Positions 15,561 through 27,962 are shown, counted from the stretch's first letter. The stretch: 31,358 nucleotides of DNA from an uncultured Streptomyces sp. (GCA_946480485.1 CAMLJW010000004.1:1-31358); one strand, 5' to 3'. Numbers and translations are program-made. Notes: generated from the sequence alone by a model not told the origin.

Positions 15561-15918
15561 ATGAAGGGGAACCGGCACCGATGCCTTCCGGTGCCGGGCC
15601 CTCCCCAAACCCATACAGCACCGCCGCCCCCGCCTCTCCCGCAAGGCGAAGATCGCCACCGCCGCCGTCACCGCCCTCGCGCCCGGCGCGTCACCGTCGC
15701 GATGGCCGAGGGCGACATCGGCTGGAAGGCCCGCTCCTTCGTCCGGGTCGCCGACACGGCCAAGGCCACCCTCGACCTCGACGACTTCACCCAGGCACCC
15801 GTACGGCGCAAGCTGCTGAGCAACGACGGACACGTCCCCGGTGATTCGGGACGGGCACCGAGGTCCTCCGTGGCTCGGCCGCCCGGACACCAAGGCGTAC
15901 TCGGTGGACATCTGCTGA
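15561..15918 (+). pseudogene. Relic of a small secreted protein, broken by several frameshifts
   Basis: Coherent peptide pieces appear in changing frames. A signal-peptide-like piece HRRPRLSRKAKIATAAVTAL begins about 15619. VTVAMAEGDIGWKARSFVRV and DTAKATLDLDDFTQAPVRRK follow in a second frame (15690-15845). GTEVLRGSA is in a third (15854-15880), and DTKAYSVDIC followed by TGA at 15916-15918 returns to the first. At least three shifts separate them, so this is decay rather than one sequencing error. The intact protein would have been about 100-120 residues, exported by the Sec route and perhaps with a terminal cysteine. I do not recognise the family. A nine-base-pair hairpin (15572-15597) overlaps its start. 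Confidence 0.6.
15572..15597 (+). terminator. Strong nine-base-pair hairpin
   Basis: CCGGCACCG (15572-15580) pairs perfectly with CGGTGCCGG (15589-15597) around an eight-base loop. It may act as a second terminator for the upstream dehydrogenase or be a leftover structure at the start of the relic gene. Confidence 0.45.
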
Positions 15919-16067
15919 CCTCGACGGGCTGACCCGGCGTAGTTCCTGCGGATGAACGTTGCACGATGACCGGTGAGGTTGCCCGGAATCGGGTACATAC
16001 GATCGAGTACACCGGCCAGTAACCAACTGTTCCGAAGATCCCGACTCGCGGCGAGGTGAAGCCCCTC

Positions 16068-18005
16068 ATGTCCGCACCAACCGACAAGCCCGCTGTCACC
16101 GAGCGCGAGGCCCGCCAGGTGGCGGAGGCCGCGCGTGAACAGGACTGGCGCAAGCCCAGCTTTGCCAAGGAGCTGTTCCTCGGCCGCTTCCGGCTCGATC
16201 TGATCCATCCGCATCCGATGCCTCCCGACGAGGACGCGCAGCGCGGCGAGGAGTTCCTCGCCAAGCTGCGTGACTTCTGCGAGACGAAGATCGACTCGGT
16301 CCGGATCGAACGCGAGGCGCGTATCCCCGACGAGACGATCAACGGGCTCAAGGAACTCGGCGCCCTCGGCATGAAGATCGACACCAAGTACGGCGGCCTC
16401 GGCCTCACCCAGGTGTACTACAACAAGGCGCTCGCCCTGGTCGGGTCCGCGAGCCCGGCGATCGGGGCGCTGCTGTCCGCGCATCAGTCGATCGGCGTAC
16501 CGCAGCCGCTCAAACTCTTCGGCACGCCAGAGCAGAAGGACGTCTTCCTGCCACGCTGCGCCCGCACCGACATCTCGGCCTTCCTGCTGACCGAGCCGGA
16601 CGTGGGCTCCGACCCGGCCCGCCTCGCCACGACGGCCGTCCCGGACGGGGACTCGTACGTCCTCGACGGGGTGAAGCTCTGGACGACCAACGGCGTCGTC
16701 GCGGACCTGCTGGTCGTGATGGCGCGGGTGCCGAGGTCCGAGGGCCACAAGGGCGGCATCACCGCGTTCGTCGTGGAGGCCGCGTCGGAGGGCGTCACGG
16801 TCGAGAACCGCAACGCGTTCATGGGCCTGCGCGGCCTGGAGAACGGCGTCACGCGCTTCCACCGGGTCCGTGTCCCCGCCACGAACCGTATCGGTCCCGA
16901 GGGCGCCGGCCTCAAGATCGCTCTGACGACGCTCAACACCGGTCGGCTCTCGCTGCCCGCCATGTGCGTGGGCGCGGGCAAGTGGTGTCTGAAGATCGCC
17001 CGCGAATGGTCCGCCGCGCGCGAGCAGTGGGGCAAGCCGGTGGCCTTCCACGAGGCCGTGGGCGCCAAGATCTCCTTCATCGCGGCGACGACCTTCGCCC
17101 TGGAGGCCGTGGTCGACCTCTCCTCGCAGATGGCCGACGAGGACCGCAACGACATCCGTATCGAGGCGGCCCTCGCCAAGCTGTACGGCTCCGAGATGGG
17201 CTGTCTGATGGCCGACGAGCTGGTCCAGATCCGCGGCGGCCGCGGCTTCGAGACCGCCGCGTCGCTCGCCGCCCGCGGTGAACGGGCCGTCCCGGCCGAG
17301 CAGATCCTGCGCGACCTGCGCATCAACCGCATCTTCGAGGGCTCGACCGAGATCATGCACCTGCTGATCGCGCGTGAGGCGGTCGACGCCCATCTGTCGG
17401 TGGCCGGTGACCTCATCGACCCCGAGAAGTCCCTGTCGGACAAGGCGAAGGCGGGTGCGAACGCTGGTGTCTTCTACGCCCGCTGGCTGCCGAAGCTGGT
17501 CGCGGGCCCAGGGCAGCTCCCGCGCTCGTACGGCGACTTCCATCCGCCCGGACACGTCGACCTGTCCGGCCACCTCCGCTATGTGGAGCGGTCGGCCCGC
17601 AAGCTCGCCAGGTCCACCTTCTACGCCATGTCGCGCTGGCAGGGCCGGATGGAGACCAAGCAGGGCTTCCTCGGCCGGATCGTCGACATCGGCGCGGAAC
17701 TGTTCGCGATGAGCGCGGCCTGCGTACGCGCCGAGCTCCTGCGCTCCACCGGGTCACACGGCCGCGAGGCCTACCAGCTCGCCGACGCCTTCTGCCGCCA
17801 GGCCCGCATCCGCGTCGAGGAACTCTTCGACCGGCTGTGGAGCAACACCGACGACCTCGACCGCAAGGTCGTCAAGGGCGTCCTGTCCGGCACCTACACC
17901 TGGCTGGAGGAGGGCGTCATCGACCCGTCCGGCGACGGCCCCTGGATCGCGGACGCGACTTCCGGACCGTCCCAGCGGGAAAACGTTCACCGCCCCATTC
18001 GCTGA
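16068..18005 (+). CDS. Acyl-CoA dehydrogenase, long-chain type with C-terminal extension
   Basis: ATG 16068 is chosen because GAGGTG (16053-16058) is a good ribosome site for it; the GTG at 16056 lies inside that site. The 645-residue product has the acyl-CoA dehydrogenase core: LGALGMKIDTKYGGLGL, AFLLTEPDVGSDPARL, KLWTTNGVVADLLVV, FMGLRGLENGVTRFHRVRVP, and RINRIFEGSTEIMH with the probable catalytic base E424. About 180 residues follow the core, as in very-long-chain acyl-CoA dehydrogenases, ending in a helical region with VEELFDRLWSNTDDL. It would catalyse the FAD-dependent first step of beta-oxidation. No electron-transfer partner is adjacent. A terminator follows seven bases after the stop. 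Confidence 0.9.
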   Translation: MSAPTDKPAVTEREARQVAEAAREQDWRKPSFAKELFLGRFRLDLIHPHPMPPDEDAQRGEEFLAKLRDFCETKIDSVRIEREARIPDETINGLKELGALGMKIDTKYGGLGLTQVYYNKALALVGSASPAIGALLSAHQSIGVPQPLKLFGTPEQKDVFLPRCARTDISAFLLTEPDVGSDPARLATTAVPDGDSYVLDGVKLWTTNGVVADLLVVMARVPRSEGHKGGITAFVVEAASEGVTVENRNAFMGLRGLENGVTRFHRVRVPATNRIGPEGAGLKIALTTLNTGRLSLPAMCVGAGKWCLKIAREWSAAREQWGKPVAFHEAVGAKISFIAATTFALEAVVDLSSQMADEDRNDIRIEAALAKLYGSEMGCLMADELVQIRGGRGFETAASLAARGERAVPAEQILRDLRINRIFEGSTEIMHLLIAREAVDAHLSVAGDLIDPEKSLSDKAKAGANAGVFYARWLPKLVAGPGQLPRSYGDFHPPGHVDLSGHLRYVERSARKLARSTFYAMSRWQGRMETKQGFLGRIVDIGAELFAMSAACVRAELLRSTGSHGREAYQLADAFCRQARIRVEELFDRLWSNTDDLDRKVVKGVLSGTYTWLEEGVIDPSGDGPWIADATSGPSQRENVHRPIR

Positions 18006-18011
18006 TCCGAT

Positions 18012-18030
18012 TCGCGCATCCCGTGCGCGA
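18012..18030 (+). terminator. Terminator after the acyl-CoA dehydrogenase
   Basis: TCGCGCA (18012-18018) and TGCGCGA (18024-18030) form a perfect seven-base stem with a five-base loop, six bases past the stop codon. No T run follows. Confidence 0.55.
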
Positions 18031-18202
18031 TCCCATGCGCTGATCTCTTCCCCATCAACGCACTGACGTCCCGTGGTCATGCTGTCGCTTGCCGCATGGA
18101 AGCCGTGCGACAACAATGAGCGAAATGGCGAACAGAGACGACAGATGCGCCACAGTGTGGGGGGGGGAAGAACACAGTCAGGGAATTTCTGTCCAGCTGA
18201 CA

Positions 18203-18512
18203 ATGGCCCGCCAGGAAGCCTGGCGGCAGCTGGCAGAAACGGATCCGGTACGGGCATCAAGGACGGTGCGCGATGAGGTTCTGCCACTGGCGGACAAGCT
18301 GTGCCAGAGTGCGCCGGAGACCTTCGAGACGCACCGGGACGCGCTCGCCGTCGTGCTGAACGACTGCGCGCTCGCCCTCACCGACGAGGAGCCGAGGCGC
18401 CCCGGTCGTGAGGGACCCCGTACTGCGCGAAGTGATCAAAGCGAACCAGCAGGGAGTCCACATTCTCCAGCGGGCCGATCGCGGGATACGAATGCTTTTG
18501 GACACTGCTTAG
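18203..18512 (+). pseudogene. Small gene of unknown family upstream of secA2, split by a +1 frameshift
   Basis: The first part reads MARQEAWRQLAETDPVRAS, then VRDEVLPLADKLCQS and ETHRDALAVVLNDCALAL, from ATG 18203. The second part reads [19 protein letters not shown], then [19 protein letters not shown], to TAG 18510-18512. Both look like real soluble helical protein, and joining them needs a one-base shift near 18392-18396 (after EEP), giving about 102 residues. The second frame has a stop at 18357, so the shift must lie between 18360 and about 18400. The gene ends 19 bases before the secA2 start, suggesting one transcript. Upstream, the same frame continues past a nine-G run (18159-18167) to possible starts near 18116. 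A programmed frameshift, a mutation or a sequence error are all possible. Confidence 0.5.
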
Positions 18513-18531
18513 CCGCCAAGGGAGAATTCCA

Positions 18532-21330
<2,799 letters not shown>

Positions 21331-21353
21331 TGCCCGCTGGGTGCGGGGTGCGT

Positions 21354-21375
21354 GCGGCCGGTTCAGACCGGCCGC
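21354..21375 (+). terminator. Strong terminator after secA2
   Basis: GCGGCCGGT (21354-21362) and ACCGGCCGC (21367-21375) form a perfect nine-base stem with a four-base TCAG loop, 24 bases after the secA2 stop. It separates secA2 from dxr. Confidence 0.7.
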
Positions 21376-21446
21376 CCTGAGGGGTGCCGCGGCGTGGTGA
21401 GGGGAGACGAGAAGGACGCCCTGTCCTGGCGGCGACCCGTTGCGGC

Positions 21447-21452
21447 GACAAT
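21447..21452 (+). promoter_or_regulatory. Candidate -10 box for a leaderless dxr transcript
   Basis: GACAAT at 21447-21452 lies six bases before the dxr ATG at 21459, so transcription would start on or next to the start codon. The six Gs between them are too close to the ATG to be a normal ribosome site, which fits a leaderless mRNA. No convincing -35 box is seen. Confidence 0.35.
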
Positions 21453-21458
21453 GGGGGG

Positions 21459-22763
21459 ATGACCGACAGTCCAGCTGCTCTCGCTGATCCGCATCTCGTC
21501 TTCGACCCCGTGGGCGCAGACGATCCCCGGGACGTGGTGATCCTCGGCTCGACCGGGTCGATCGGCACACAGGCCATCGATCTCGTGCTGCGCAATCCTG
21601 ACAGGTTCCGGGTCACCGGGCTCTCCGCCGCCGGCGGGCGGGCCGGACTGCTCCCGGAGCAGGCCCGCCGGCTCCGGGTCCGCACCGTCGCAGTCGCCCG
21701 CAAGGACGTGGTACCGGCGCTGCGGGAGGCCCTGAGCGCGCAGTACGCAGCCGGGGAGCCGGTTCCCGAGATCCTCGCCGGGCCGGACGCGGCCGTGCAA
21801 CTCGCCGCCTCCGAGTGCCACACCGTGCTCAACGGAATCACCGGATCGATCGGGCTCGCACCCACCCTCGCCGCACTCGAAGCCGGGCGCACCCTCGCGC
21901 TCGCCAACAAGGAGTCGCTCATCGTGGGCGGCCCACTGGTGAAGGCACTGGCCGAGCCCGGTCAGATCATCCCGGTCGACTCGGAGCACGCCGCCCTGTT
22001 CCAGGCGCTCGCCGCGGGCACCCGGGCGGAGGTACGCAAACTCGTCGTCACCGCCTCCGGCGGCCCGTTCCGAGGACGTACGAAGGCCGAACTGGCGAAC
22101 GTCACCCCCGAGGACGCTCTCGCGCACCCCACCTGGGCCATGGGCCCGGTCATCACCATCAACTCCGCGACCCTCGTCAACAAGGGGCTGGAAGTCATCG
22201 AGGCGCACCTCCTCTACGACATTCCCTTCGAACGGATTGAGGTGGTCGTGCACCCACAGTCGTATGTCCACTCGATGGTGGAGTTCACGGACGGATCGAC
22301 CCTCGCCCAGGCGACGCCCCCCGACATGCGCGGGCCCATCGCCATCGGGCTCGGCTGGCCCGAGCGCGTGCCCGACGCCGCGCCCGCCTGCGACTGGTCG
22401 AAGGCATCGAGCTGGGAGTTCTTCCCGCTCGACACCGACGCGTTCCCGTCGGTGGGGCTCGCCCGGCATGTCGGGCAACTCGCGGGCACGGCCCCGGCGG
22501 TGTTCAATGCGGCGAACGAGGAGTGCGTGGACGCGTTCCTGAACGGCGCCCTGCCGTTCAACGGGATCATGGAGACCGTGACGAAGGTGGTGCAGGAGCA
22601 CGGCACGCCCCGTACGGGAACCTCACTCACCGTCGCGCACGTCCTCGAGGCGGAGACCTGGGCACGTACCAGGGCCCGTGAACTGACGAACACGCAACAG
22701 ACGCAACAAAGGCAAAAGACGACGCGGACGACGCGGACGACGACGGTGGAGGCTCGTGCATGA
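21459..22763 (+). CDS. dxr: 1-deoxy-D-xylulose 5-phosphate reductoisomerase
   Basis: This 434-residue enzyme converts 1-deoxy-D-xylulose 5-phosphate to 2-C-methyl-D-erythritol 4-phosphate, the second MEP-pathway step. The NADPH motif [15 protein letters not shown] is near residue 30. [16 protein letters not shown], the metal ligands D174 and E176 in [39 protein letters not shown] and [11 protein letters not shown] are all present. The last 25 or so residues form a Gln/Thr/Arg-rich tail from a repetitive stretch (about 22688-22748), which is unlike the compact end of most Dxr proteins. The stop overlaps the next start as ATGA. The start follows a probable leaderless promoter. It is a cytosolic homodimer in known cases. 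Confidence 0.95.
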   Translation: MTDSPAALADPHLVFDPVGADDPRDVVILGSTGSIGTQAIDLVLRNPDRFRVTGLSAAGGRAGLLPEQARRLRVRTVAVARKDVVPALREALSAQYAAGEPVPEILAGPDAAVQLAASECHTVLNGITGSIGLAPTLAALEAGRTLALANKESLIVGGPLVKALAEPGQIIPVDSEHAALFQALAAGTRAEVRKLVVTASGGPFRGRTKAELANVTPEDALAHPTWAMGPVITINSATLVNKGLEVIEAHLLYDIPFERIEVVVHPQSYVHSMVEFTDGSTLAQATPPDMRGPIAIGLGWPERVPDAAPACDWSKASSWEFFPLDTDAFPSVGLARHVGQLAGTAPAVFNAANEECVDAFLNGALPFNGIMETVTKVVQEHGTPRTGTSLTVAHVLEAETWARTRARELTNTQQTQQRQKTTRTTRTTTVEARA

Positions 22764-24064
22764 CGATCCTGATGATGATCCTCGGCATAGTCGTCTTCGC
22801 GATCGGCCTGCTCTTCTCGATCGCCTGGCACGAGCTGGGACATCTCTCCACGGCCAAGCTCTTCGGCATCCGCGTGCCCCAGTACATGGTCGGCTTCGGC
22901 CCCACCATGTGGTCGCGGAAGAAGGGCGACACCGAGTACGGGGTGAAGGCGATTCCGCTCGGCGGCTACATCCGCATGATCGGCATGTTCCCGCCCGGCC
23001 CGGACGGCAGGCTCGAGGCCCGCTCCACCTCGCCCTGGCGCGGCATGATCGAGGACGCCAGGGAGCAGTCCTTCGAGGAGCTCCGCCCAGGCGACGAGAA
23101 CCGCCTCTTCTACACGCGCAAGCCCTGGAAGCGCGTCATCGTGATGTTCGCCGGCCCCTTCATGAACCTGATCCTTGCTGCTGTGATCTTTCTCGGCGTG
23201 ATGATGACCTTCGGCATCCAGACCCAGACGACCACGGTCGGCAAGGTCTCCGACTGCGTCATCCAGCAGAGTGAGAACCGGACGAGGTGCGAGAAGGGCG
23301 ACGAGGCGGCCCCCGCCAAGGCCGCCGGACTCAAGCTGGGCGACAAGATCGTCGCGTTCGACGGCAAGCCCATCGAGGAGTGGTCCGAGCTCCAGTCCGA
23401 CATCCGTGCCAACCCGGGCAAGGACGTCACCATCACCGTCGAACGCAAGGGCGAGCGGCTCGACCTGCATACCCACCTGATCCGCAACCAGGTCAGCAAG
23501 ACCGACGGCAACGGCGGCTACGTCGAGGGCAGGTACGTGTACGCCGGCTTCCTCGGCTTCACACCCGCCTCCGGCATCGTCCAGCAGTCGTTCTCGCAGT
23601 CCGTGGACCGCATGGGCGACATGATGGAAAACGGCGTCGAGTCGCTGATCTCGCTGCCGTCCAAGATCCCCGCCCTGTGGGACGCGGCGTTCGGCGACGG
23701 CCCGCGCGAGCCGGACTCCCCGATGGGCGTGGTCGGCGCGGCCCGCGTCGGCGGTGAGGTCTTCACCCTCGACATCCCGCCGGAGAACCAGATCGCGATG
23801 ATGCTGTTCCTCGTCGCGGGCTTCAACCTCTCCCTCTTCCTGTTCAACATGCTCCCGCTGCTTCCGCTCGACGGCGGGCACATCGCGGGGGCGTTGTGGG
23901 AGTCACTGCGCCGGAATGCGGCGAAGGTGTTGCGGCGGCCGGATCCGGGGCCGTTCGATGTGGCGAAGCTGATGCCGGTCGCCTACGTGGTGGCCGGAAT
24001 CTTCATTTGCTTCACCGTGCTCGTCCTGATCGCGGACCTCGTGAACCCGGTACGCATCTCGTAG
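22760..24064 (+). CDS. rseP: Site-2 protease family zinc metalloprotease (RseP-like)
   Basis: This 434-residue M50 intramembrane protease overlaps the dxr stop by four bases (ATGA), so translation is coupled. The zinc motif HELGH is at residues 24-28 in the first membrane span and the third ligand is D371 in [14 protein letters not shown]-like region ([20 protein letters not shown]) lies between the spans, and [20 protein letters not shown] is the second span. Family members cut membrane-bound anti-sigma factors and remove leftover signal peptides. The pairing with dxr and ispG is a common actinobacterial gene order. No partner anti-sigma factor is in this window. Confidence 0.92.
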   Translation: MTILMMILGIVVFAIGLLFSIAWHELGHLSTAKLFGIRVPQYMVGFGPTMWSRKKGDTEYGVKAIPLGGYIRMIGMFPPGPDGRLEARSTSPWRGMIEDAREQSFEELRPGDENRLFYTRKPWKRVIVMFAGPFMNLILAAVIFLGVMMTFGIQTQTTTVGKVSDCVIQQSENRTRCEKGDEAAPAKAAGLKLGDKIVAFDGKPIEEWSELQSDIRANPGKDVTITVERKGERLDLHTHLIRNQVSKTDGNGGYVEGRYVYAGFLGFTPASGIVQQSFSQSVDRMGDMMENGVESLISLPSKIPALWDAAFGDGPREPDSPMGVVGAARVGGEVFTLDIPPENQIAMMLFLVAGFNLSLFLFNMLPLLPLDGGHIAGALWESLRRNAAKVLRRPDPGPFDVAKLMPVAYVVAGIFICFTVLVLIADLVNPVRIS

Positions 24065-24081
24065 CCACCCGACGTTCACGA

Positions 24082-24115
24082 CGGCCGGGCACACTCACAC
24101 GGCGGAGCCCGGCCG
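24082..24115 (+). terminator. Terminator between the protease and ispG
   Basis: CGGCCGGGC (24082-24090) pairs perfectly with GCCCGGCCG (24107-24115) over a 16-base loop, 17 bases after the protease stop. It implies that ispG has its own promoter. Confidence 0.55.
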
Positions 24116-24153
24116 CCGGGGACGGTGATGTGCTCGGGAGCCTGCCGGTGCCG

Positions 24154-24159
24154 TAATCT
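24154..24159 (+). promoter_or_regulatory. Candidate -10 box for ispG
   Basis: TAATCT at 24154-24159 is a plausible -10 element about 65 bases before the ispG start. The -35 region (about 24131) is not recognisable. Confidence 0.3.
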
Positions 24160-24223
24160 CGAAGCCTGGAGCCCGCCCGTACCGGGACCCGATCCTGATC
24201 CACAACTTGGGGTTGCACAGCAG

Positions 24224-25381
24224 ATGACTGCGATTTCTCTCGGCATGCCGTCCGTTCCGACCAAGCTCGCCGAGCGCCGCAACAGCCGGCAGATCCAGGT
24301 CGGAACCGTGGCCGTGGGCGGAGACGCACCCGTCTCGGTGCAGTCGATGACGACGACGCGTACGTCGGACATCGGCGCCACGCTGCAGCAGATCGCCGAG
24401 CTGACGGCGTCGGGCTGCCAGATTGTGCGGGTCGCCTGCCCGACCCAGGACGACGCGGACGCGCTGCCGGTGATCGCGAAGAAGTCGCAGATCCCGGTGA
24501 TCGCGGATATCCACTTTCAGCCGAAGTACGTGTTCGCGGCGATCAAAGCGGGTTGCGCGGCCGTCCGCGTCAACCCCGGCAACATCAAGCAGTTCGACGA
24601 CAAGGTCAAGGAGATCGCCAAGGCTGCCAAGGACCACGGCACCCCGATCCGGATCGGCGTCAACGCGGGCTCGCTGGACCGCCGTCTGCTCCAGAAGTAC
24701 GGCAGGGCGACTCCCGAGGCGCTCGTCGAGTCGGCCCTGTGGGAGGCGTCCCTCTTCGAGGAGCACGACTTCCGGGACATCAAGATCTCGGTCAAGCACA
24801 ACGACCCGGTGGTGATGGTCAGCGCGTACCGTCAGCTGGCCGCCGCGTGTGACTACCCGCTGCACCTCGGTGTGACCGAGGCCGGCCCCGCCTTCCAGGG
24901 GACCATCAAGTCGGCGGTCGCCTTCGGGGCGCTGCTGAGCGAGGGCATCGGCGACACGATCCGGGTGTCCCTGTCCGCGCCTCCGGTGGAGGAGGTCAAG
25001 GTCGGCAACCAGATCCTCGAGTCGCTGAACCTCCGTCAGCGTGGCCTGGAGATCGTGTCCTGTCCGTCCTGCGGGCGCGCCCAGGTGGACGTCTACAAGC
25101 TGGCCGAGGAGGTCACGACCGGGCTGACGGGCATGGAGGTTCCGCTGCGTGTCGCCGTCATGGGCTGCGTCGTGAACGGCCCGGGCGAGGCCCGCGAGGC
25201 CGACCTCGGCGTCGCCTCCGGTAACGGCAAGGGGCAGATCTTCGTCAAGGGCGAGGTCATCAAGACGGTGCCCGAGTCGAAGATCGTGGAGACCTTGATC
25301 GAGGAGGCGATGAAGATCGCCGAGCAGATGGAGGCCGATGGCGTCGCCTCCGGCGAGCCTTCGGTGGCAGTGGCGGGCTGA
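24224..25381 (+). CDS. ispG: 4-hydroxy-3-methylbut-2-en-1-yl diphosphate synthase (flavodoxin)
   Basis: This 385-residue iron-sulfur enzyme carries out the penultimate MEP-pathway step, converting the cyclic diphosphate MEcPP to HMBPP. The barrel domain shows [50 protein letters not shown] and [15 protein letters not shown]. The 4Fe-4S cluster ligands are C280 and C283 in [11 protein letters not shown] and C315 in [11 protein letters not shown]. The ATG at 24224 begins [15 protein letters not shown]; there is only a weak ribosome site. It lies downstream of dxr and the protease but beyond a hairpin, so it may be expressed separately. The C-terminus is slightly extended and Ala/Gly-rich. Confidence 0.95.
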   Translation: MTAISLGMPSVPTKLAERRNSRQIQVGTVAVGGDAPVSVQSMTTTRTSDIGATLQQIAELTASGCQIVRVACPTQDDADALPVIAKKSQIPVIADIHFQPKYVFAAIKAGCAAVRVNPGNIKQFDDKVKEIAKAAKDHGTPIRIGVNAGSLDRRLLQKYGRATPEALVESALWEASLFEEHDFRDIKISVKHNDPVVMVSAYRQLAAACDYPLHLGVTEAGPAFQGTIKSAVAFGALLSEGIGDTIRVSLSAPPVEEVKVGNQILESLNLRQRGLEIVSCPSCGRAQVDVYKLAEEVTTGLTGMEVPLRVAVMGCVVNGPGEAREADLGVASGNGKGQIFVKGEVIKTVPESKIVETLIEEAMKIAEQMEADGVASGEPSVAVAG

Positions 25382-25439
25382 CGCGGCGCGCGAGCGCTCG
25401 GCGCAGGGCTGCAAAAAATGTGGAGGGGATTGGGTGGGG

Positions 25440-25468
25440 GCGGCGGGGGGCCAAAGAAACCCCGCCGC
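25440..25468. terminator. Bidirectional terminator between ispG and proS
   Basis: GCGGCGGGG (25440-25448) and CCCCGCCGC (25460-25468) form a perfect nine-base stem in the gap between the convergent ispG and proS genes. Further G-rich and C-rich runs flank it. It could stop transcripts from both sides. Confidence 0.65.
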
Positions 25469-25513
25469 GACCACCGCCGCCATGCCACCCCCCAGCGCAA
25501 GGGGCCGCCCCCG

Positions 25514-27208
25514 CTACGCCGTCAGGCGTGCGATCGCCTCGTCGACCGTCAGCTCCTCGCGCTCGCCCGTGCGGCGGTCCTTGAGCTCCAGGACGCCCTC
25601 GGCGCTGCGGCGTCCGGCGACCAGGATCTGCGGGACGCCGAGCAGTTCGGCGTCGGTGAACTTCACGCCCGGCGAAACCCCCGCCCGGTCGTCCACCAGC
25701 ACGCGTACGCCCGCGGCACCCAGCCTCTCGGAGACGTCCAGCGCCAGCTCGGTCTGCAGGGCCTTGCCCGCGGCGACCACATGGACGTCCGCGGGCGCGA
25801 CCTCCTTCGGCCAGCACAGACCCTGCCCGTCCGCCGACTGCTCGGCGAGGGCGGCCACCGCACGGGAGACGCCGATGCCGTACGAGCCCATGGTCACGCG
25901 GACCGGCTTGCCGTTCTGGCCGAGGACGTCGAGCTGGAAGGTGTCCGCGTACTTGCGGCCCAGCTGGAAGATGTGGCCGATCTCGATGGCGCGGTCCAGC
26001 TTGAGGCCGGTGCCACAGGAGGGGCAGGGGTCGCCCTCCTCGACGACGACCACGTCGAGGAGGTCGTCGACCTGGAAGTCCCGGCCGCAGACGACGTTGC
26101 GCGCGTGGGTGTCGGGCTTGTTCGCGCCGGTGATCCAGGCCGTGCCCGGCGCCACGCGCGGGTCGGCGATGTAGCGGACCTTCTCCAGGCCCTGCGGGCC
26201 CACGTATCCACGTACGAGATCCTCGCGGCCCTCGAAGTCCTCGGCCGTGACGAGTTCGACGACGGCCGGGGCGAGGTGCTCGCCGAGCTTGCCGAGGTCG
26301 ACCTCGCGGTCGCCGGGGACACCGACGGCGACGATCTCGCCGTCGACCTTGACCAGGAGGTTCTTCAGGGTGGCGGAGGCCGGGACACCCAGGTGCTCGG
26401 CGAGGGCCTCGATGGTCGGGGTGTCAGGGGTGTCCAGCTCCTCGACCGGGCCGTGCTCGACACCCTCCACCGGCTGCGGCGCGAACGTCACCGCTTCGGT
26501 GTTCGCCGCGTAGTCACAGGCCGGGCAGTCCACGAAGGTGTCCTCACCGGCGGCGGCCGGAGCGAGGAACTCCTCCGACGCCGAGCCGCCCATCGCGCCG
26601 GAGACGGCGGAGACGATGCGGTAGTCCAGGCCCAGGCGCGCGAAGATCTTCTGGTAGGCCTCACGGTGCAGCCGGTACGACTCCGCCATGCCCTCGTCCG
26701 TGGTGTCGAAGGAGTACGAGTCCTTCATCTGGAACTCACGGCCGCGCAGCACGCCGGAGCGGGGGCGGGCCTCGTCCCGGTACTTCGTCTGGATCTGGTA
26801 GAGCATGACTGGCAAATCCTTGTACGAGGCCACCTGGTCCTTCACCACGAGCGTGAAGATCTCCTCGTGTGTCGGGCCGAGCAGGTACTCGCCGCCCTTG
26901 CGGTCCTTGAGGCGGAAGAGGAGATCGCCGTACTCCTCCCAGCGGGCCGACGCCTCGTACGGCTCCTTGGGCAGCAGGGCGGGGAGCAGCACCTCCTGGG
27001 CGCCGATCGCGTCCATCTCCTCGCGGACCACGCGCGCGACGTTGTCGAGGACCTTCTTGCCGAGCGGCAGCCAGGTCCAGATGCCGGCGGAGTTGCGGCG
27101 CACGTAGCCGGCGCGGACGAGCAGCTTGTGGCTGAGCGTCTCGGCGTCCGCCGGGTCGTCGCGCAGTGTCTTGAGCATCAACCGGGACATGCGCTGGACC
27201 TGGGCCAT
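25514..27208 (-). CDS. proS: Proline-tRNA ligase
   Basis: ATG 27208 ([19 protein letters not shown]) follows CAGGAG at normal spacing and gives 564 residues. It charges tRNA-Pro with proline. The class II core is visible: [52 protein letters not shown], and [18 protein letters not shown]. Between them lies the editing insertion domain ([20 protein letters not shown] to [15 protein letters not shown]) that removes mischarged alanyl-tRNA, so this is the bacterial-type enzyme. The C-terminal anticodon-binding domain reads [11 protein letters not shown] to [14 protein letters not shown]. It is the last gene of a long minus-strand series and is convergent with ispG. Confidence 0.96.
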   Translation of the reverse strand: MAQVQRMSRLMLKTLRDDPADAETLSHKLLVRAGYVRRNSAGIWTWLPLGKKVLDNVARVVREEMDAIGAQEVLLPALLPKEPYEASARWEEYGDLLFRLKDRKGGEYLLGPTHEEIFTLVVKDQVASYKDLPVMLYQIQTKYRDEARPRSGVLRGREFQMKDSYSFDTTDEGMAESYRLHREAYQKIFARLGLDYRIVSAVSGAMGGSASEEFLAPAAAGEDTFVDCPACDYAANTEAVTFAPQPVEGVEHGPVEELDTPDTPTIEALAEHLGVPASATLKNLLVKVDGEIVAVGVPGDREVDLGKLGEHLAPAVVELVTAEDFEGREDLVRGYVGPQGLEKVRYIADPRVAPGTAWITGANKPDTHARNVVCGRDFQVDDLLDVVVVEEGDPCPSCGTGLKLDRAIEIGHIFQLGRKYADTFQLDVLGQNGKPVRVTMGSYGIGVSRAVAALAEQSADGQGLCWPKEVAPADVHVVAAGKALQTELALDVSERLGAAGVRVLVDDRAGVSPGVKFTDAELLGVPQILVAGRRSAEGVLELKDRRTGEREELTVDEAIARLTA

Positions 27209-27280
27209 GATTCTTAACTCCTGCTGCGTAAGGGTGATGGCTAGGAGGTTAGCCGGGCGTGCCATCCCCGTGGAAATCGG

Positions 27281-27862
27281 TTAGTGGCTCGGGCTGCGTC
27301 TGCGAAGGGGCAAGAGGGCACCCATGACCGCGTACGGCTTCGGGGCACTGGGGAACATGACGTGCCTGGCCAGGTCCTGGTAACCGAGCGAGTGGTACAG
27401 GCCGCGGGCCGGGCTGTCCCTGTCGACGGCCGAGAGGATCGAGCGAGGCTGGTCGGCGCTGTCCGTGATCGTGGTGATCAGGGCGCGGCCGATGCCGCGG
27501 TTCTGGTAGTGCGGGTGGACGTGCAGCTCGGTGATCACGAAGGAGTCGTCGAGCCAGGCGTCGTTGCCCTGGCTGCGCAGATAGGGCTCGACGACGGTGG
27601 ACCACCAGTGCGTACGGTCGTTGGGCATGCCGTAGACGAAGCCGACGAGCCGGCCGTCGGGTGTGGTGGCGCCGAGTGCGCGGGCGCCGGGCTGGGTGAG
27701 ATGCCGCAGTACGATCTGCCGCCGTACCGCGACCTCGTCCGCCCCGAGTCCGAACGCCACGGCCTGCACGGCGAGTGCCTCGTCGACCCGCGCGGCCAGG
27801 TCCAGCGGGCCGATGACGACATCGTCGGGCGTACCAGGGCCCTGACCGGGGATGCGCAGCAT
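27281..27862 (-). CDS. GNAT-family N-acetyltransferase
   Basis: This 193-residue protein has a typical acetyl-CoA motif, ITELHVHPHYQNRGIGRALI, followed by the GNAT end motif RGLYHSLGYQDLARHVMF. The substrate cannot be read from sequence. The ATG at 27862 has only a poor ribosome site (CTCCCGGC). It is transcribed with proS 72 bases downstream and another GNAT gene 100 bases upstream; a small inverted repeat GGCTA-TAGCC (27239-27254) sits between it and proS. Confidence 0.85.
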   Translation of the reverse strand: MLRIPGQGPGTPDDVVIGPLDLAARVDEALAVQAVAFGLGADEVAVRRQIVLRHLTQPGARALGATTPDGRLVGFVYGMPNDRTHWWSTVVEPYLRSQGNDAWLDDSFVITELHVHPHYQNRGIGRALITTITDSADQPRSILSAVDRDSPARGLYHSLGYQDLARHVMFPSAPKPYAVMGALLPLRRRSPSH

Positions 27863-27962
27863 GCCGGGAGACTACAGGTCACGTTCGAGCGTCAGAACGG
27901 CATGCTGAGGCAGGGCGGGAACAGCACGCCGAGCGGTGCTGGGACAGCGCCCTGAGGCGACG

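Noticed and set aside
15958..16007. Promoter before the acyl-CoA dehydrogenase (TTGCAC, TTGCCC, TACGAT)
   Set aside because: No pair of hexamers has 16-18 base spacing, so I could not call a promoter.
15549..17573. 674-residue open frame on the minus strand
   Set aside because: It runs antisense to the well-supported acyl-CoA dehydrogenase and has the Arg/Gly/Asp/Leu-rich composition of a high-GC shadow frame.
18088..18120. Promoter before the secA2 operon (TTGCCG and CAACAAT)
   Set aside because: Both boxes are poor matches and the region also contains a TGTCGC/GCGACA inverted repeat that could explain the pattern.
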